From Flavobacterium phragmitis (GTDB lineage Bacteria; Bacteroidota; Bacteroidia; Flavobacteriales; Flavobacteriaceae), in assembly GCF_900112575.1 (NCBI RefSeq), contig NZ_FOMH01000008.1, positions 124,001 through 188,000 of the forward strand: a DNA stretch of 64,000 nucleotides. The letters are read 5' to 3'. Positions 7,932-16,984 of the stretch are shown here, piece by piece (position 1 is the first letter of the stretch; the number at the start of each line of letters is the position of its first letter). The position numbers and the translations under genes were made by a program. Under the pieces are notes generated by a model, which saw nothing but the letters and a program-made list of their open reading frames with translations, did no database searches and was not told the DNA's origin.

Positions 7932-10208
7932 ATGAAGATTAGGGACATAGTTAATCGTGATATTGTTACGCTAACCAACTGCGAGCATGAACCTATACAT
8001 ATACCAGGGCAAATTCAGCCTCATGGTTTTTTATTGGGTATAACACAGGATTGGAAAATAGATTTCTGTACAGAAAATATTGCCTCATATTTTGATGTTA
8101 CTCATAATCAGGTTTTAGGCAAAGATTTTTCTGCAGTTTTTGGTTTAGTTGCTGAACAAGAAATAGTAGCTTATATTAAAGGTGATGAAGTTCAGGATGC
8201 TTTTCCTCTTGAAATAGAACTGCTTGGAAGGCTCTTTCAAATTAATGTCCATATCAGCGGTGGTATTTATGTTCTAGAAGCAGAATTGTTGTTTGCTGAT
8301 CAGGAAAAACTGGCAGATGCCTACAAACAGACCATCCAGTTTGTGAGCCAGATGAACAAAACCAAATCACTTAAGGATTTGTGTGCTCTTGTTGCTCAGG
8401 GAACGCGCGAAATTACAGGCTACGATCGTGTGATGATCTATCGTTTTGACGAACAGTATAACGGAGAAGTGTTTGCCGAGGATTGTCGTGAAGATTTAGA
8501 ACCTTTTTTAGGATTACATTATCCTCATACTGATATTCCTGCTCAAGCTCGTGAATTATATATCAAAAATCAGCTTAGATTGATTGTTGATATCAATTAT
8601 GTTCCGGTTCCCATTTTTACTGTTGATGATAAAGAAGGAAAAAATCTTGATTTAAGTCTTTCGATTTTAAGAAGTACATCACCAATTCATGTTGAATATC
8701 TTAAAAATATTGGGGTTGGTGCAACATTGACTATTTCTCTTATTCATCACGGAAAATTATGGGGATTAATTGCCTGCCATCATTACTCAGAAAAAAACAT
8801 TTCCCCCGAAATTAGATTGGCAGCAAAACTTCAGGGACAATTTATTACTTCTCAAATTGATATTAGACAATCAAATGATGAATATATCAATGCGCAGAAA
8901 ACCATTGTAGCATTAGAACAATTAACGAGCATTGATCTTCCTGTCGTTAAAGAATCGTTGCAAAGGATTATTGAAACCCCGCAATTATTAGAGATTTCTA
9001 ATGCTTCTGGTGTTGCAATATTGTCTAAAAATAAAATTTTTAAAACTGGCATAACACCAGCTGATGACGAGATTTTAAGTCTTATTGAAAAAATAATAAA
9101 TAAGACTAAATCTGAAATTTTCTATACTAATAAAATCAGCGACCATTTTCCTGAGTTTGCTGAAAATGCTAATTTGGCTGGAATCATTTATCATTCAATC
9201 GGTATTAATGGTCATGTTTTGTGGTTTAGACCTGAAACTGTTTCAGAAATAAACTGGGGCGGAGATCCGGAAAAAAGTATTATCAAAGACCGTAACGGAC
9301 TTCATCCGAGGAATTCGTTCAATATTTGGAAACAGATTGTCAAAAATCAGAGCAGTCCTTGGAAACAGTACGAAATAAATGCTGCTTCGCAGTATGCCCA
9401 TACTTTACAAAATCAGCTCATTTTGATTATGCTGAGTGAAGAAGAAGAAAAATACCGTAATCAAAGTGAGATTTTAAAAGAAACCAACTCGGAACTTGAA
9501 AACATCAACTGGATTAGTACACATGATTTACAGGAACCGTTGCGCAAAATTCAGCTGATTACTTCTAAAATGCTGGGAGAGCTAGACGCAATTTCTACAG
9601 AATCCATTTCTAATTCTTTGCAGCGTGTCTCTAAATCTGCCAACCGAATGAGTGGTTTGTTGGAAGATATTTTGAAATATACTCGTATAAAAAATACAAG
9701 AGATACATTGCATGAAGTAGATTTAAATAAAATTTTGAAATCTACGATTAAAGAAATGCACGAAAGCATCAAAGAAAGTAATGCCACAATTGAGTATGAA
9801 AATCTTCCCGAAGTTCATGCTATTGGCTTTTTAATGCGACAGCTTTTTATAAATATCCTTCAAAATTCCCTAAAATACGCTTCTGCAGAAAGACAGCCTA
9901 AAATTAAAATTACGGCCTCTCAGGAACCTGTTTTAATACATGACAGATATAAAGTGTATTGTCATTGGGTTTGTTTTTCGGACAATGGAATTGGTTTTGA
10001 ACCACAATATGCTGAATCTATTTTTAAAGTTTTTACTAGACTTCATCCGCAGGAAGAATACACAGGATCTGGTATTGGTTTGGCTTTATGCAAAAAAATT
10101 ATGCAGGCAGTAGGTGGTGATATAAAAGCTGAAGGAAAACCAAATGAAGGAACCGATATTATTATCTATTTCCCTTGTGATCCTGAAGATACGCTTACAA
10201 CTTTATAG
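7932..10208 (+). CDS. bphP: Bacteriophytochrome sensor histidine kinase
   Basis: Start chosen at 7932 (MKIRDIVNRD), 4 bases after the heme oxygenase stop, not at an upstream in-frame ATG at 7872 that overlaps that gene. 758 residues: PAS domain with Cys17, where bacteriophytochromes bind biliverdin; GAF domain with the DIP motif (201-203) and His253 and His284 near the chromophore; PHY domain with WFRPE (431-435), WGGDP (442-446) and the tongue motif PRNSF (459-463); then a HisKA domain with His531 and a HATPase domain with DNGIGFEP and GSGIGLALC. All residues needed for red/far-red photoconversion are present. The kinase has no receiver domain and no adjacent response regulator gene, so its partner must be encoded elsewhere. 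Confidence 0.95.
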   Translation: MKIRDIVNRDIVTLTNCEHEPIHIPGQIQPHGFLLGITQDWKIDFCTENIASYFDVTHNQVLGKDFSAVFGLVAEQEIVAYIKGDEVQDAFPLEIELLGRLFQINVHISGGIYVLEAELLFADQEKLADAYKQTIQFVSQMNKTKSLKDLCALVAQGTREITGYDRVMIYRFDEQYNGEVFAEDCREDLEPFLGLHYPHTDIPAQARELYIKNQLRLIVDINYVPVPIFTVDDKEGKNLDLSLSILRSTSPIHVEYLKNIGVGATLTISLIHHGKLWGLIACHHYSEKNISPEIRLAAKLQGQFITSQIDIRQSNDEYINAQKTIVALEQLTSIDLPVVKESLQRIIETPQLLEISNASGVAILSKNKIFKTGITPADDEILSLIEKIINKTKSEIFYTNKISDHFPEFAENANLAGIIYHSIGINGHVLWFRPETVSEINWGGDPEKSIIKDRNGLHPRNSFNIWKQIVKNQSSPWKQYEINAASQYAHTLQNQLILIMLSEEEEKYRNQSEILKETNSELENINWISTHDLQEPLRKIQLITSKMLGELDAISTESISNSLQRVSKSANRMSGLLEDILKYTRIKNTRDTLHEVDLNKILKSTIKEMHESIKESNATIEYENLPEVHAIGFLMRQLFINILQNSLKYASAERQPKIKITASQEPVLIHDRYKVYCHWVCFSDNGIGFEPQYAESIFKVFTRLHPQEEYTGSGIGLALCKKIMQAVGGDIKAEGKPNEGTDIIIYFPCDPEDTLTTL

Positions 10209-10211
10209 ATT

Positions 10212-10312
10212 TTTTCACGCAGATTTTGGCAGATTTTAGCAAATTTAGGTAAATCTAATAAAATTAAAAATCTGCACATATCTGCTTCAATCTGCCGAAA
10301 TCTGCGTGAAAT
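10212..10312. repeat. CACGCAGATT-family inverted repeat
   Basis: Long imperfect inverted repeat beginning TTTCACGCAGATTT and ending AAATCTGCGTGAAA, with internal CAGATT steps. It fills the gap between the convergent phytochrome and EamA genes, where it may end transcription from both sides. Related copies lie near 14435, 36588, 40821, 49718, 53598 and 56649. Confidence 0.8.
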
Positions 10313-10315
10313 ATT

Positions 10316-11203
10316 TTAACTCCTTTTAGTCAAAATCCTAACTTTAGGACTTTTAAAATTGACTTCAGAAATAATAGTTCCTGCAAAAATCAGGCTTCCG
10401 CCTAAAAGCAAACGCCACGAAAGATCTTCTCCAAGTATAAAGAAAGCACCGATTGCACCAAAAACAGGCTCAAACAAATAAATCACAGCCACACGTTCTG
10501 CCGATAAATAACGTTGTGAAATATTCGAAACGGTGTACATATAAGCCGTAGAAAACAAAGCGCAATAGACAACACCAAGCCAGAAAGTATCATTCTGCGG
10601 TAACCAAACCGCTTTAGCATCTGTAAGAGCAATACAAAAAGTGAATAAGGCACAAAAAGCAAACATAGGAACGATAGAATATAAAAGATTCCTTGTAGCC
10701 GAATGTTTCTCGACCGCAATCAAATAAACGGCAAAGCCAAACGATCCCGCAATAGTAAACAAATCACCAACGTTTACAATAAATTTATCTTGTATGGCAA
10801 TAATAAACAATCCCGTTAAAGCGGTAAAAGCGGCAATCCAGACTTTTAGAGAAGCATTGGTCTTATAAATTCCCAATTTCATTAACGGAATAATAATAAC
10901 GGTTAATCCCGCAATAAAAGAACATTGTGAAGCATCAGTATATTTAAGTCCGATTGTTTGTAAATGAATACCCAAAAACATCGGAACAGCCAAAATAAAT
11001 CCTGTCTTAACAGCTTGCAGATTGGTATCTTTAACGTATTTCCAGAAAATAATAGAAAGCACAATAACAGCCAGTAAGAAACGGTAGAATAGGAAAGTGG
11101 CAGGAGAATAATTCCCAATGGCCAGTTTGGTAACCGAATAAGAAATACCCCAAAAAGCGGTTCCTATGATTAATAAGATTAGTAAAAGTTGTTTTTGTTT
11201 CAT
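10316..11203 (-). CDS. EamA-family (DMT superfamily) transporter
   Basis: 295 residues that are almost all membrane helices, about ten, arranged as two EamA repeats. The first opens with GTAFWGISYSVTKLAI and the second with the FTIAGSFGFAVYLIAVEK segment. Family members are inner-membrane exporters or importers of metabolites such as amino acids, nucleosides or pigments' precursors. The substrate cannot be read from sequence. It is a single gene, convergent with the phytochrome and followed upstream by a large hairpin repeat. Confidence 0.85.
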   Translation of the reverse strand: MKQKQLLLILLIIGTAFWGISYSVTKLAIGNYSPATFLFYRFLLAVIVLSIIFWKYVKDTNLQAVKTGFILAVPMFLGIHLQTIGLKYTDASQCSFIAGLTVIIIPLMKLGIYKTNASLKVWIAAFTALTGLFIIAIQDKFIVNVGDLFTIAGSFGFAVYLIAVEKHSATRNLLYSIVPMFAFCALFTFCIALTDAKAVWLPQNDTFWLGVVYCALFSTAYMYTVSNISQRYLSAERVAVIYLFEPVFGAIGAFFILGEDLSWRLLLGGSLIFAGTIISEVNFKSPKVRILTKRS

Positions 11204-11246
11204 TTGGATTTTTTGTGGCTTTTTTTATTGTTATTTTGAAAATTCT

Positions 11247-11366
11247 CCCCAATCTTGTCATTCCGAGGAACGAGGAATCACACTCGGGATTCGACAAAGA
11301 TTGGCAATTTTCTTTGCAGAGTTTCTAGTGTGATTCCTCGTTCCTCGGAATGACAAGATTGTGGGG
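11247..11366. repeat. Large hairpin repeat (TCATTCCGAGGAACGAGG family)
   Basis: Nearly perfect arms of about 38 bases start CCCCAATCTTGTCATTCC and end GGAATGACAAGATTGTGGGG. The loop of about 40 bases includes GGGATTCGACAAAGATTGG. The same arms or loop recur at 13753-13885, 45147-45256 and 53348-53481. This is a noncoding dispersed element of unknown function. Confidence 0.85.
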
Positions 11367-11396
11367 ACTGTGTGTAAAAAAAATGATTTTAATAGC

Positions 11397-11425
11397 TTTG
11401 TCAAAGTTTCAAACTTTGACAAAGT
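11397..11425. repeat. CTTTGTCAAAG palindrome
   Basis: CTTTGTCAAAGTTT and AAACTTTGACAAAG form a perfect inverted repeat around one base. Half-sites of the same family recur near 13731, 40790, 40993 and 43984. Confidence 0.7.
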
Positions 11426-11480
11426 TCTGTTGATAGTTTGTCATTCCTGTAAACTACACGCTTAAACTTAGCTGCATAGT

Positions 11481-11999
11481 TTACAAAGTCTTTTTCATCA
11501 ATAAATCAGTTTGTTCATCGTCGCCCAGACGAAAAATATGGGTATCAAATTGAACAAAGCCATTTTTTGTATAAAAACTTACTGCTCTAAAATTCTTTTC
11601 CCAAACCCCAAGCCAAATATAAGTTGCTTTCAGCTTTTCGGCAGTTTGCAAAGCTTGCGCATAAAGCGCTTGCGCCACTTTTTTGCCATGAAATTCTTTC
11701 GCAACATAAATGCGTTCGATTTCAAGTGCATCAGCAGCTTGTTTCTCAGTTTGTGCGTTGCTGGTATTTAGCTTTAAATAACCAATCACCTTATTTTCTA
11801 AAACAGCTAAATAGAAATACGAATTTGGATTATTCAATTCTGCTGTTAATTTTTCGGTAGCGAAACTTTCTTCCAGATATTTGATCATATTTTCTTCGCT
11901 GTTCACTTCTGCGAATGTTTCTGAAAAAGTTTGTCTTCCAATGAATTGAAGGACATTTAAATCTTTTACAGTCGCTTTTTTTATTTCTAATGAATTCAT
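11481..11999 (-). CDS. GNAT-family N-acetyltransferase
   Basis: 172 residues with a complete GNAT fold. The acetyl-CoA-binding motif A is clear in IERIYVAKEFHGKKVAQAL, with the Q/RxxGxG/A loop in the variant form HGKKVA. The tail WEKNFRAVSFYTKNGFVQ is the usual N-terminal-like motif B of small-molecule or protein acetyltransferases. It would move acetyl from acetyl-CoA to an amine; substrate unknown. It is a single gene upstream of a dispersed repeat. Confidence 0.85.
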   Translation of the reverse strand: MNSLEIKKATVKDLNVLQFIGRQTFSETFAEVNSEENMIKYLEESFATEKLTAELNNPNSYFYLAVLENKVIGYLKLNTSNAQTEKQAADALEIERIYVAKEFHGKKVAQALYAQALQTAEKLKATYIWLGVWEKNFRAVSFYTKNGFVQFDTHIFRLGDDEQTDLLMKKTL

Positions 12000-12059
12000 T
12001 TTTTATTATTTAATGAATGAGAACTTATTTTTGTGTGATTTGTTATGTGCAGTTAATTT

Positions 12060-12203
12060 TAAACACATAGAAACATAGATTTTACTAACATTAAAAGGCG
12101 TTTCATTTGTTTGAAATTCACATAGTTTAGCTATGTGTGGAAACTTGTTTCTTTTGATTTCTTTTTACACACAAGAAAACTATGTTTTCTGTGTGTTTCA
12201 TTT
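12060..12203. repeat. CACATAGAAACATAG-family intergenic element
   Basis: Begins AAACACATAGAAACATAG and ends with the imperfect complement (AAACTATGTTTTCTGTGTGTTT). In between are the inverted segments TAGCTATGTGTGGAAAC and AAGGCGTTTCATTTG. Related copies lie at 13903-14008, 16838-16976, 40698-41108 and 53670-53742. It lies between the divergent acetyltransferase and LysR genes. Confidence 0.75.
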
Positions 12204-12256
12204 TTTTGATGCGCCTAACAGGATATTATCTTCTAATAAATGCGTAAATTGCATCA

Positions 12257-13120
12257 ATGGATTTACAGCAAATTAAATATTTTTTAGCCTTATCTCGTGA
12301 ACTTCATTTCTGGAATACAGCCGGAAAAATGAATATCACGCAGTCAGCTTTGAGTCGTCAGATTCAGTCTTTAGAGAATCAGCTTGGTGTTCAATTGTTT
12401 GAACGAAATAAACGCAATGTCAAACTTACAGCTGCCGGCCAATTTCTAAAAGAAAAATGGGAGGTAGAACTGAGTAAACTTGAATACATTCATCAATCAG
12501 CTCGACAGATTCAGTTGGGTGAGAGCGGCACCATTACCATTGCGCATCCTGATTCTATTTCTGCTTCGCTGATGCCTGATATTTTATCTCGTATTTCCGA
12601 TGCTTTTCCGAAACTAAAAATCAAACTGGTTCAGGTATTGTATGAAAATCAGCAGGAATACCTTCGTAATTATAAAATTGATTTAGCGATTACCAGAGAT
12701 ATTAATACTGCAAAAGATATTCATTCCGAAAAAATCCATACCGATCATCTCGCTATAGTTGTACCCGAGAATCATCCGTATCGAACACCTCAAGATCTGA
12801 CAAAAGAGACACTTGCTTCTCAGAAATTCATATTACCAACAAACGATGAAGGCAGCAGTTACAGCGATTTGATTCAGCGATTATTCAATTCTTTTGAAAA
12901 TGCTCCAGAGGTTTATCTTCATTCTGAATTTGGATCAGCAATTATTGCTTTGGTTCGAAAAGGCCTTGGAATTGCTATTCTGCCGGATTCTTATGTTTTT
13001 CATGAAATATCAGGAATCCGATTTATCACTTTGCCTCTGGAAACTGATCTGTATATCAATTGGAGAATAGAAGACCATAATCCTGTATTAGCCAATGTTT
13101 TAAAATTGATTATTCCGTAA
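12257..13120 (+). CDS. LysR-family transcriptional regulator
   Basis: 287 residues. The N-terminal winged helix-turn-helix (about 1-60) has the family pattern in LSRELHFWNTAGKMNITQS and ALSRQIQSLENQLGVQLFERN. The rest is a periplasmic-binding-protein-like effector domain (about 90-287). LysR regulators usually bind a small metabolite and control a divergent gene. Here the divergent neighbour is the GNAT acetyltransferase, 257 bp away across a dispersed repeat, so it is a possible but unproven target. The 3' end almost touches the convergent ElaA-like gene. Confidence 0.9.
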   Translation: MDLQQIKYFLALSRELHFWNTAGKMNITQSALSRQIQSLENQLGVQLFERNKRNVKLTAAGQFLKEKWEVELSKLEYIHQSARQIQLGESGTITIAHPDSISASLMPDILSRISDAFPKLKIKLVQVLYENQQEYLRNYKIDLAITRDINTAKDIHSEKIHTDHLAIVVPENHPYRTPQDLTKETLASQKFILPTNDEGSSYSDLIQRLFNSFENAPEVYLHSEFGSAIIALVRKGLGIAILPDSYVFHEISGIRFITLPLETDLYINWRIEDHNPVLANVLKLIIP

Positions 13121-13123
13121 TCT

Positions 13124-13570
13124 CTAAGCTCTCAGCATGGAGATATGCGGAATTCCATCTTCGTCATAGACTTCTCCTTGTTCTGCAAATCCAAGTGACT
13201 GGTAGAATTTAGATAAATGATATTGTGCACTAATTCGTATCGCACCTTTTCCAAATTTTTCTTCACAACCTGTGATAGAAGCTTCCATTAGTTTTACGCC
13301 TAAACCTAATCCGCGATGCGTTTGAGCAATTACAACTCTTCCTATCGAAATTTCTTGATAAGATATTCCTTTAGGTAGCAAGCGGGTTACGCCTGCCAAT
13401 TCATTATCAACACAATATAGTAAGTGAAAACCTTTTTGGTCTTTGTTGTCTAGATCCTGATAAGGACAGTTTTGTTCTACCACAAAAACTTCACTTCTTA
13501 AACGAAGCATAGCATACATTTCGTGATTGGTTAATTCATCAAATGATTTAATAGAATGGCTGAATGTCAT
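13124..13570 (-). CDS. ElaA-like GNAT acetyltransferase
   Basis: 148 residues matching the compact ElaA subfamily. It has the opening FDELTNHEMYAMLRLRSEVF, the segment VVEQNCPYQDLDNKD that is diagnostic for ElaA, and an acetyl-CoA motif SIGRVVIAQTHRGLGLGVKL containing RGLGLG. The C-terminal YQSLGFAEQGEVYDEDGIPH is also typical. ElaA proteins are small predicted acyltransferases without a settled substrate. The gene is convergent with the LysR gene, 3 bases apart. Confidence 0.87.
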   Translation of the reverse strand: MTFSHSIKSFDELTNHEMYAMLRLRSEVFVVEQNCPYQDLDNKDQKGFHLLYCVDNELAGVTRLLPKGISYQEISIGRVVIAQTHRGLGLGVKLMEASITGCEEKFGKGAIRISAQYHLSKFYQSLGFAEQGEVYDEDGIPHISMLRA

Positions 13571-13752
13571 GTTTTAATTAATCTTTATTTGATGACAAAG
13601 ATAGAAGAGAGAATAATGTAGTAAAATGCTATTTTTTTATCATGTGATGCTGAAAATGCATTAATAAGTTTGAGGCAAAGAAAAGCAAAATGTTGTATTT
13701 CGCTTATTTATCTATTTTTGATTTGAAGAACTTTGTCAAAGTTTTACGTACA

Positions 13753-13885
13753 ATTTGTCATTCTGAGGAACGAGGAATCACACTAGAAACTCCGCAAAGA
13801 AAATCGTCAATCTTTGTCGAATCCCGAGTGTGATTGCTTCGCCAGTTCGCTATCGCTCGTGTCCTCGTTCCTCGGAATGACAAAC
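13753..13885. repeat. Large hairpin repeat (TCATTCCGAGGAACGAGG family), second copy
   Basis: Arms CATTCTGAGGAACGAGG and CCTCGTTCCTCGGAATG surround a loop that is the reverse complement of the loop in the 11247 copy. It has an extra stretch (GCTTCGCCAGTTCGC) shared with the 53348 copy. Confidence 0.8.
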
Positions 13886-13902
13886 TGTGTGGCGCTTATA
13901 AG

Positions 13903-14008
13903 TTGAACATACAGAAACAGAAAAAACTATGTGTGAAAACTTGTTTTCTTAGTCTTCTTTTATAAGTTCCTACTATTAAAAAAAGTCTATGTTTCTATGT
14001 GTTTAAAA
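13903..14008. repeat. CACATAGAAACATAG-family intergenic element, second copy
   Basis: Ends CTATGTTTCTATGTGTTTAAA and contains ACTATGTGTGAAAACTTG. Together with the hairpin before it, it fills the gap 13571-14015. Nothing gene-like was seen there. Confidence 0.65.
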
Positions 14009-14015
14009 GAAAAAA

Positions 14016-14342
14016 TCAATGAGAAACCGCCTTTAAACCTACAATAGAACCAACCAGAGTAGCTAAGAAGAACAATCTCCAGAAAGCAGCTGGTTCTTTA
14101 AATATAAAAATACCAACTAAAACAGTTCCAACAGCACCAATTCCTGTCCAGACGGCATAAGCTGTTCCTAGTGGTAATGTTTCAGTTGCTTTCATTAATA
14201 AAAGCATACTAATAGTTAGTGATATGAAGAAACCAATATACCAATAATACATTTCTGTTCCAGTTGTTGTTTTTGCTTTTCCAAGACATGATGCGAAGGC
14301 TACTTCAAAAAGCCCCGCAATGATTAGAATAATCCAGTTCAT
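14016..14342 (-). CDS. SMR-family efflux protein, Gdx/SugE-like
   Basis: 108 residues and four membrane helices, the full length for small multidrug resistance proteins. Glu13 in LFEVAFA is the membrane glutamate that couples substrate to protons. The motif LPLGTAYAVWTGIGAVGT is shared by the family. The N-terminal MNWIILIIAGLFEV resembles the Gdx (SugE) branch, which exports guanidinium, more than the EmrE branch. Such proteins work as antiparallel dimers. No guanidine riboswitch was seen upstream, so substrate assignment is tentative. Confidence 0.85.
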   Translation of the reverse strand: MNWIILIIAGLFEVAFASCLGKAKTTTGTEMYYWYIGFFISLTISMLLLMKATETLPLGTAYAVWTGIGAVGTVLVGIFIFKEPAAFWRLFFLATLVGSIVGLKAVSH

Positions 14343-14434
14343 AGAGTTAAATTTTATGGTGCAAAGTTCCTTTTTGAAATGCAGAAAAAATTTAACAAAT
14401 GATAAAAAATGAAATTATTTTAATCTGTTTTGTT

Positions 14435-14551
14435 CAACAGATAAATCTACTTTAATTTGCTTGGATCTGTGTAAATCTGCGTGAAAAAAAATTAATGTAA
14501 TAAGTGTTTCAAGCAGATTTTAAAAGATTTAAGCAGATTTATTCAGATTTT
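14435..14551. repeat. CACGCAGATT-family inverted repeat, diverged copy
   Basis: Contains AAATCTGCGTGAAA followed by TTTCAAGCAGATTTTAAAAG and further CAGATTT steps, so the arms face outward around a short spacer. It lies between the SMR and Crp/Fnr genes. Confidence 0.6.
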
Positions 14552-14595
14552 ATTACAGACTAAAAGAGGGAATTGAAAGAAGGTTCTCAAAAAAG

Positions 14596-15156
14596 TTATT
14601 TCAATTCTGCACGAATTCTACTGAGGCTGACTTGGGTAATACCAAGATAAGAGGCAATATGTCCTAACTGAACTCTTTGAAGCAATTCAGGATGATCTTT
14701 CATTAATTCGAGATATCGTTCAGAAGCATTTTTGAATTGTTTCGAAATCAATCGTTCTTCGGTTTTTATTAATTCTTTTTCGGCAAATTTTCTTCCCCAG
14801 TTGGCAATATGAACGTCTTGTTCGAATAGTTTCCGAAGATTTTCTGTTTTTAATTCATATAATTCACAGTCTTCCAAAAGTTCGATGCTTTCATATCCTG
14901 GTTGTTCCTCCACATAACTTTTCATCGAAAGGATTGTTTCTCCTTCTTTTCCAAACCAAAACGTAACTTCGTTATCACGATCGACAAATGCTCTAACTAA
15001 TCCCTTTTTTATCAAATAAATATTCGATTCTACTTTATTGGCTTTTAATAATATATGTCCTTTCTGGAAAGCAATTTCTGTGATATTGTTTTGCAGCGTA
15101 AGTCGGGATTGTTCTGGCAGTTTGTAGATGTTGTCAAGAATTGTGGAAATATCCAT
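14596..15156 (-). CDS. Crp/Fnr-family transcriptional regulator
   Basis: 186 residues: a cyclic-nucleotide-binding-like beta barrel (about 20-115, with FQKGHILLKANKVESNIYLI) and a C-terminal helix-turn-helix (LGHIASYLGITQVSLSRIRAE). The canonical phosphate-binding arginine/glutamate pair of true cAMP sensors is not evident and there are no clustered cysteines for an iron-sulfur cluster. This fits the large Bacteroidota group of Crp-like regulators with unknown ligands. It lies upstream of the SMR exporter on the same strand, which is a candidate target, separated by a repeat-filled 253-bp gap. Confidence 0.85.
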   Translation of the reverse strand: MDISTILDNIYKLPEQSRLTLQNNITEIAFQKGHILLKANKVESNIYLIKKGLVRAFVDRDNEVTFWFGKEGETILSMKSYVEEQPGYESIELLEDCELYELKTENLRKLFEQDVHIANWGRKFAEKELIKTEERLISKQFKNASERYLELMKDHPELLQRVQLGHIASYLGITQVSLSRIRAELK

Positions 15157-15218
15157 TTTCGGTATTTTATAAATTTAGAATAAAGATAAGAGTTGCTATG
15201 GGGAACAGAAAATTTTGT

Positions 15219-15254
15219 CAAAAAAAAAATCCCATTTGCGAAAACAAATGGGAT
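15219..15254 (-). terminator. Rho-independent terminator of the RND efflux operon
   Basis: On the minus strand a 10-bp stem (ATCCCATTTG with CAAATGGGAT) closes a six-base loop and is followed by about ten T. It lies 60 bases after the TolC-like gene's stop. Confidence 0.9.
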
Positions 15255-15316
15255 ATAAAAATTGCATTCTTGATGAGCTGTGATAAGAGACAATTTTTTT
15301 TGACCAATAAATAAAC

Positions 15317-16795
15317 CTAATTAATGCCACCGCCTAAAGCTTTGTAAAGCAACACCTGAGAGTTTGCATTTTTCAGCTGAATATCTACAAAATCAAGTTC
15401 TGCCTGCAGTTTGTTTTTCTGTGCATTAATGATTTCCAGATAATTGGCATAACCGCTTAAATATAAATCGTTCGAAACATTTACAGCAATTTCTAAATGA
15501 TCAATTTCGTTGGTTTTATATTTCAAAACCTCTTCAAAAGCTTCATTTCTATGCAATAAAGCGCTCAATTCGTTATAAGCTGTCGTAACCGCATTTTGAT
15601 ACTGCAGAAACGAAATCTCTTGTTTTCTGTTCGAAACGTAATATTCTTGTTTGATTTGTCCTTTATTAAAAACGGGAGCTGTTAATCCACCAAGAATCTG
15701 CCACGCAAAAGATCCTGCATCAAAAATAGTGTTGAAAGAAAACGAGTTGAAACCTGCATAACCACCTAAATTTACAGTCGGGAAAAAGGCTGCTCTGGCT
15801 GATTTTGCATCGGCGTTGCTGGCCAATAATTCGAAATAAGCCTCTGAAACATCCGGTCTTTTGTGAATAATAGAATCGACACTTATCTGTTGATTTAAAA
15901 CTTCTAAATGACCTGCCAAGAAATCACTGCTTCTCTCAACAGTTCCTCCGTATTGTCCCAAAAGTGTCAATAAAGCTTTTTCCGTTTGATCAATGCTTAA
16001 TTTTAGTTCCGAAGCTTCGGCGTGAATATTATTATTTTGAGCATTAAATTGTTGTACTGCTAATTCTGTAGCCTTTCCAACCGATCTCTGTGCCGAAACA
16101 ATTTCCAATGCTCTTTCTTGAGTTTTAAGGTTGTTGTCGTAAATTGCCGCTTGTTTGTCTAGTGCAATCAATTTAAAATACAAATCGGCAATATCGCTTA
16201 AAAGTCTGGTCTGCAAAAGTCTCATTCCTTGCTGTGATGCAAAAAAACGCTGTTGTGCCGCTTTTTTGCGGTTGCTTAGTTTTCCCCAGATATCAGCCTC
16301 CCAAGAGACTTTTCCACCTAAAAATAGGTTAGGAGTGACGTCTTCGTTTATTCTTTGTTTTTCGGTAATATTCTGCGAGAAGTTGGTATCGTAATTTCCA
16401 ACACCGTCCATCGTATATTTTCCGTAATGCGTTCCTGAAACATCTGCCGCAAGATCTAAAGAAGGAAGCAGTGCCATTTTCGCGACTTTTAAATGCGAAT
16501 TGGCAATCAAAATACGTTCCTGCATTATTAAATAATCAGGATTTTGAGCCACAGCTTTTTTTAATAACTGCTCCAGTTTTGGATCTTTAAAATAGGTTTC
16601 CGTTTTGAGCGGAATAAAAGGTTTAGAAGTATCAGAAGTTCGTTTGGCATCAAATTGTTCCGGAAGTTTTGCAACAGTCAGTTTATCACTGACTTTAGGT
16701 GCAGAACATGCTGTTAAAAGAAGCGTTCCGGTTAAAACAAAAGCACTAATCTTATTCTGATTCAAAATTTTATATGGATTTAATATCTCTTTCAT
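15317..16795 (-). CDS. Outer-membrane efflux lipoprotein, TolC/NodT family
   Basis: 492 residues with a lipoprotein signal ending LLLTAC (lipidated Cys30) and two OEP repeats that build the alpha-barrel tunnel. Motifs include VSWEADIWGKLSNRKKAA in the first half and GGLTAPVFNKGQIKQEY in the second, both characteristic of NodT-type channels. It is the outer-membrane exit duct of the tripartite pump made with the RND permease and adaptor encoded upstream. An intergenic repeat element of about 140 bases separates it from the permease gene, which might lower its co-transcription. Confidence 0.9.
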   Translation of the reverse strand: MKEILNPYKILNQNKISAFVLTGTLLLTACSAPKVSDKLTVAKLPEQFDAKRTSDTSKPFIPLKTETYFKDPKLEQLLKKAVAQNPDYLIMQERILIANSHLKVAKMALLPSLDLAADVSGTHYGKYTMDGVGNYDTNFSQNITEKQRINEDVTPNLFLGGKVSWEADIWGKLSNRKKAAQQRFFASQQGMRLLQTRLLSDIADLYFKLIALDKQAAIYDNNLKTQERALEIVSAQRSVGKATELAVQQFNAQNNNIHAEASELKLSIDQTEKALLTLLGQYGGTVERSSDFLAGHLEVLNQQISVDSIIHKRPDVSEAYFELLASNADAKSARAAFFPTVNLGGYAGFNSFSFNTIFDAGSFAWQILGGLTAPVFNKGQIKQEYYVSNRKQEISFLQYQNAVTTAYNELSALLHRNEAFEEVLKYKTNEIDHLEIAVNVSNDLYLSGYANYLEIINAQKNKLQAELDFVDIQLKNANSQVLLYKALGGGIN

Positions 16796-16837
16796 TGTTT
16801 ATATTTATTTATCAATCCTTTGCGTAAAATTTTCATT

Positions 16838-16976
16838 AAACACATAGAAACATAGATTTTTTCTTATGGATAAGGGTGTTGAAAGAAACTAGTTTCTAAC
16901 ACATAGCTATGTGTATTTATGCTAGTGAAACGCCTTTTCAGATTATCTAAATTCTATGATTCTATGTATTTAAAAA
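16838..16976. repeat. CACATAGAAACATAG-family element inside the RND operon
   Basis: Starts AAACACATAGAAACATAG and ends ATGATTCTATGTATTTAAA, with GAAACTAGTTTCTAACACATAG and the palindrome ACACATAGCTATGTGT inside. It occupies nearly the whole gap between the permease and the outer-membrane channel genes. Confidence 0.75.
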
Positions 16977-16984
16977 TTACGCAA

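Noticed and set aside
14016..14595. Guanidine riboswitch for the SMR exporter
   Set aside because: The upstream DNA is a CAGATT-family repeat; no guanidine-riboswitch motif could be recognised.
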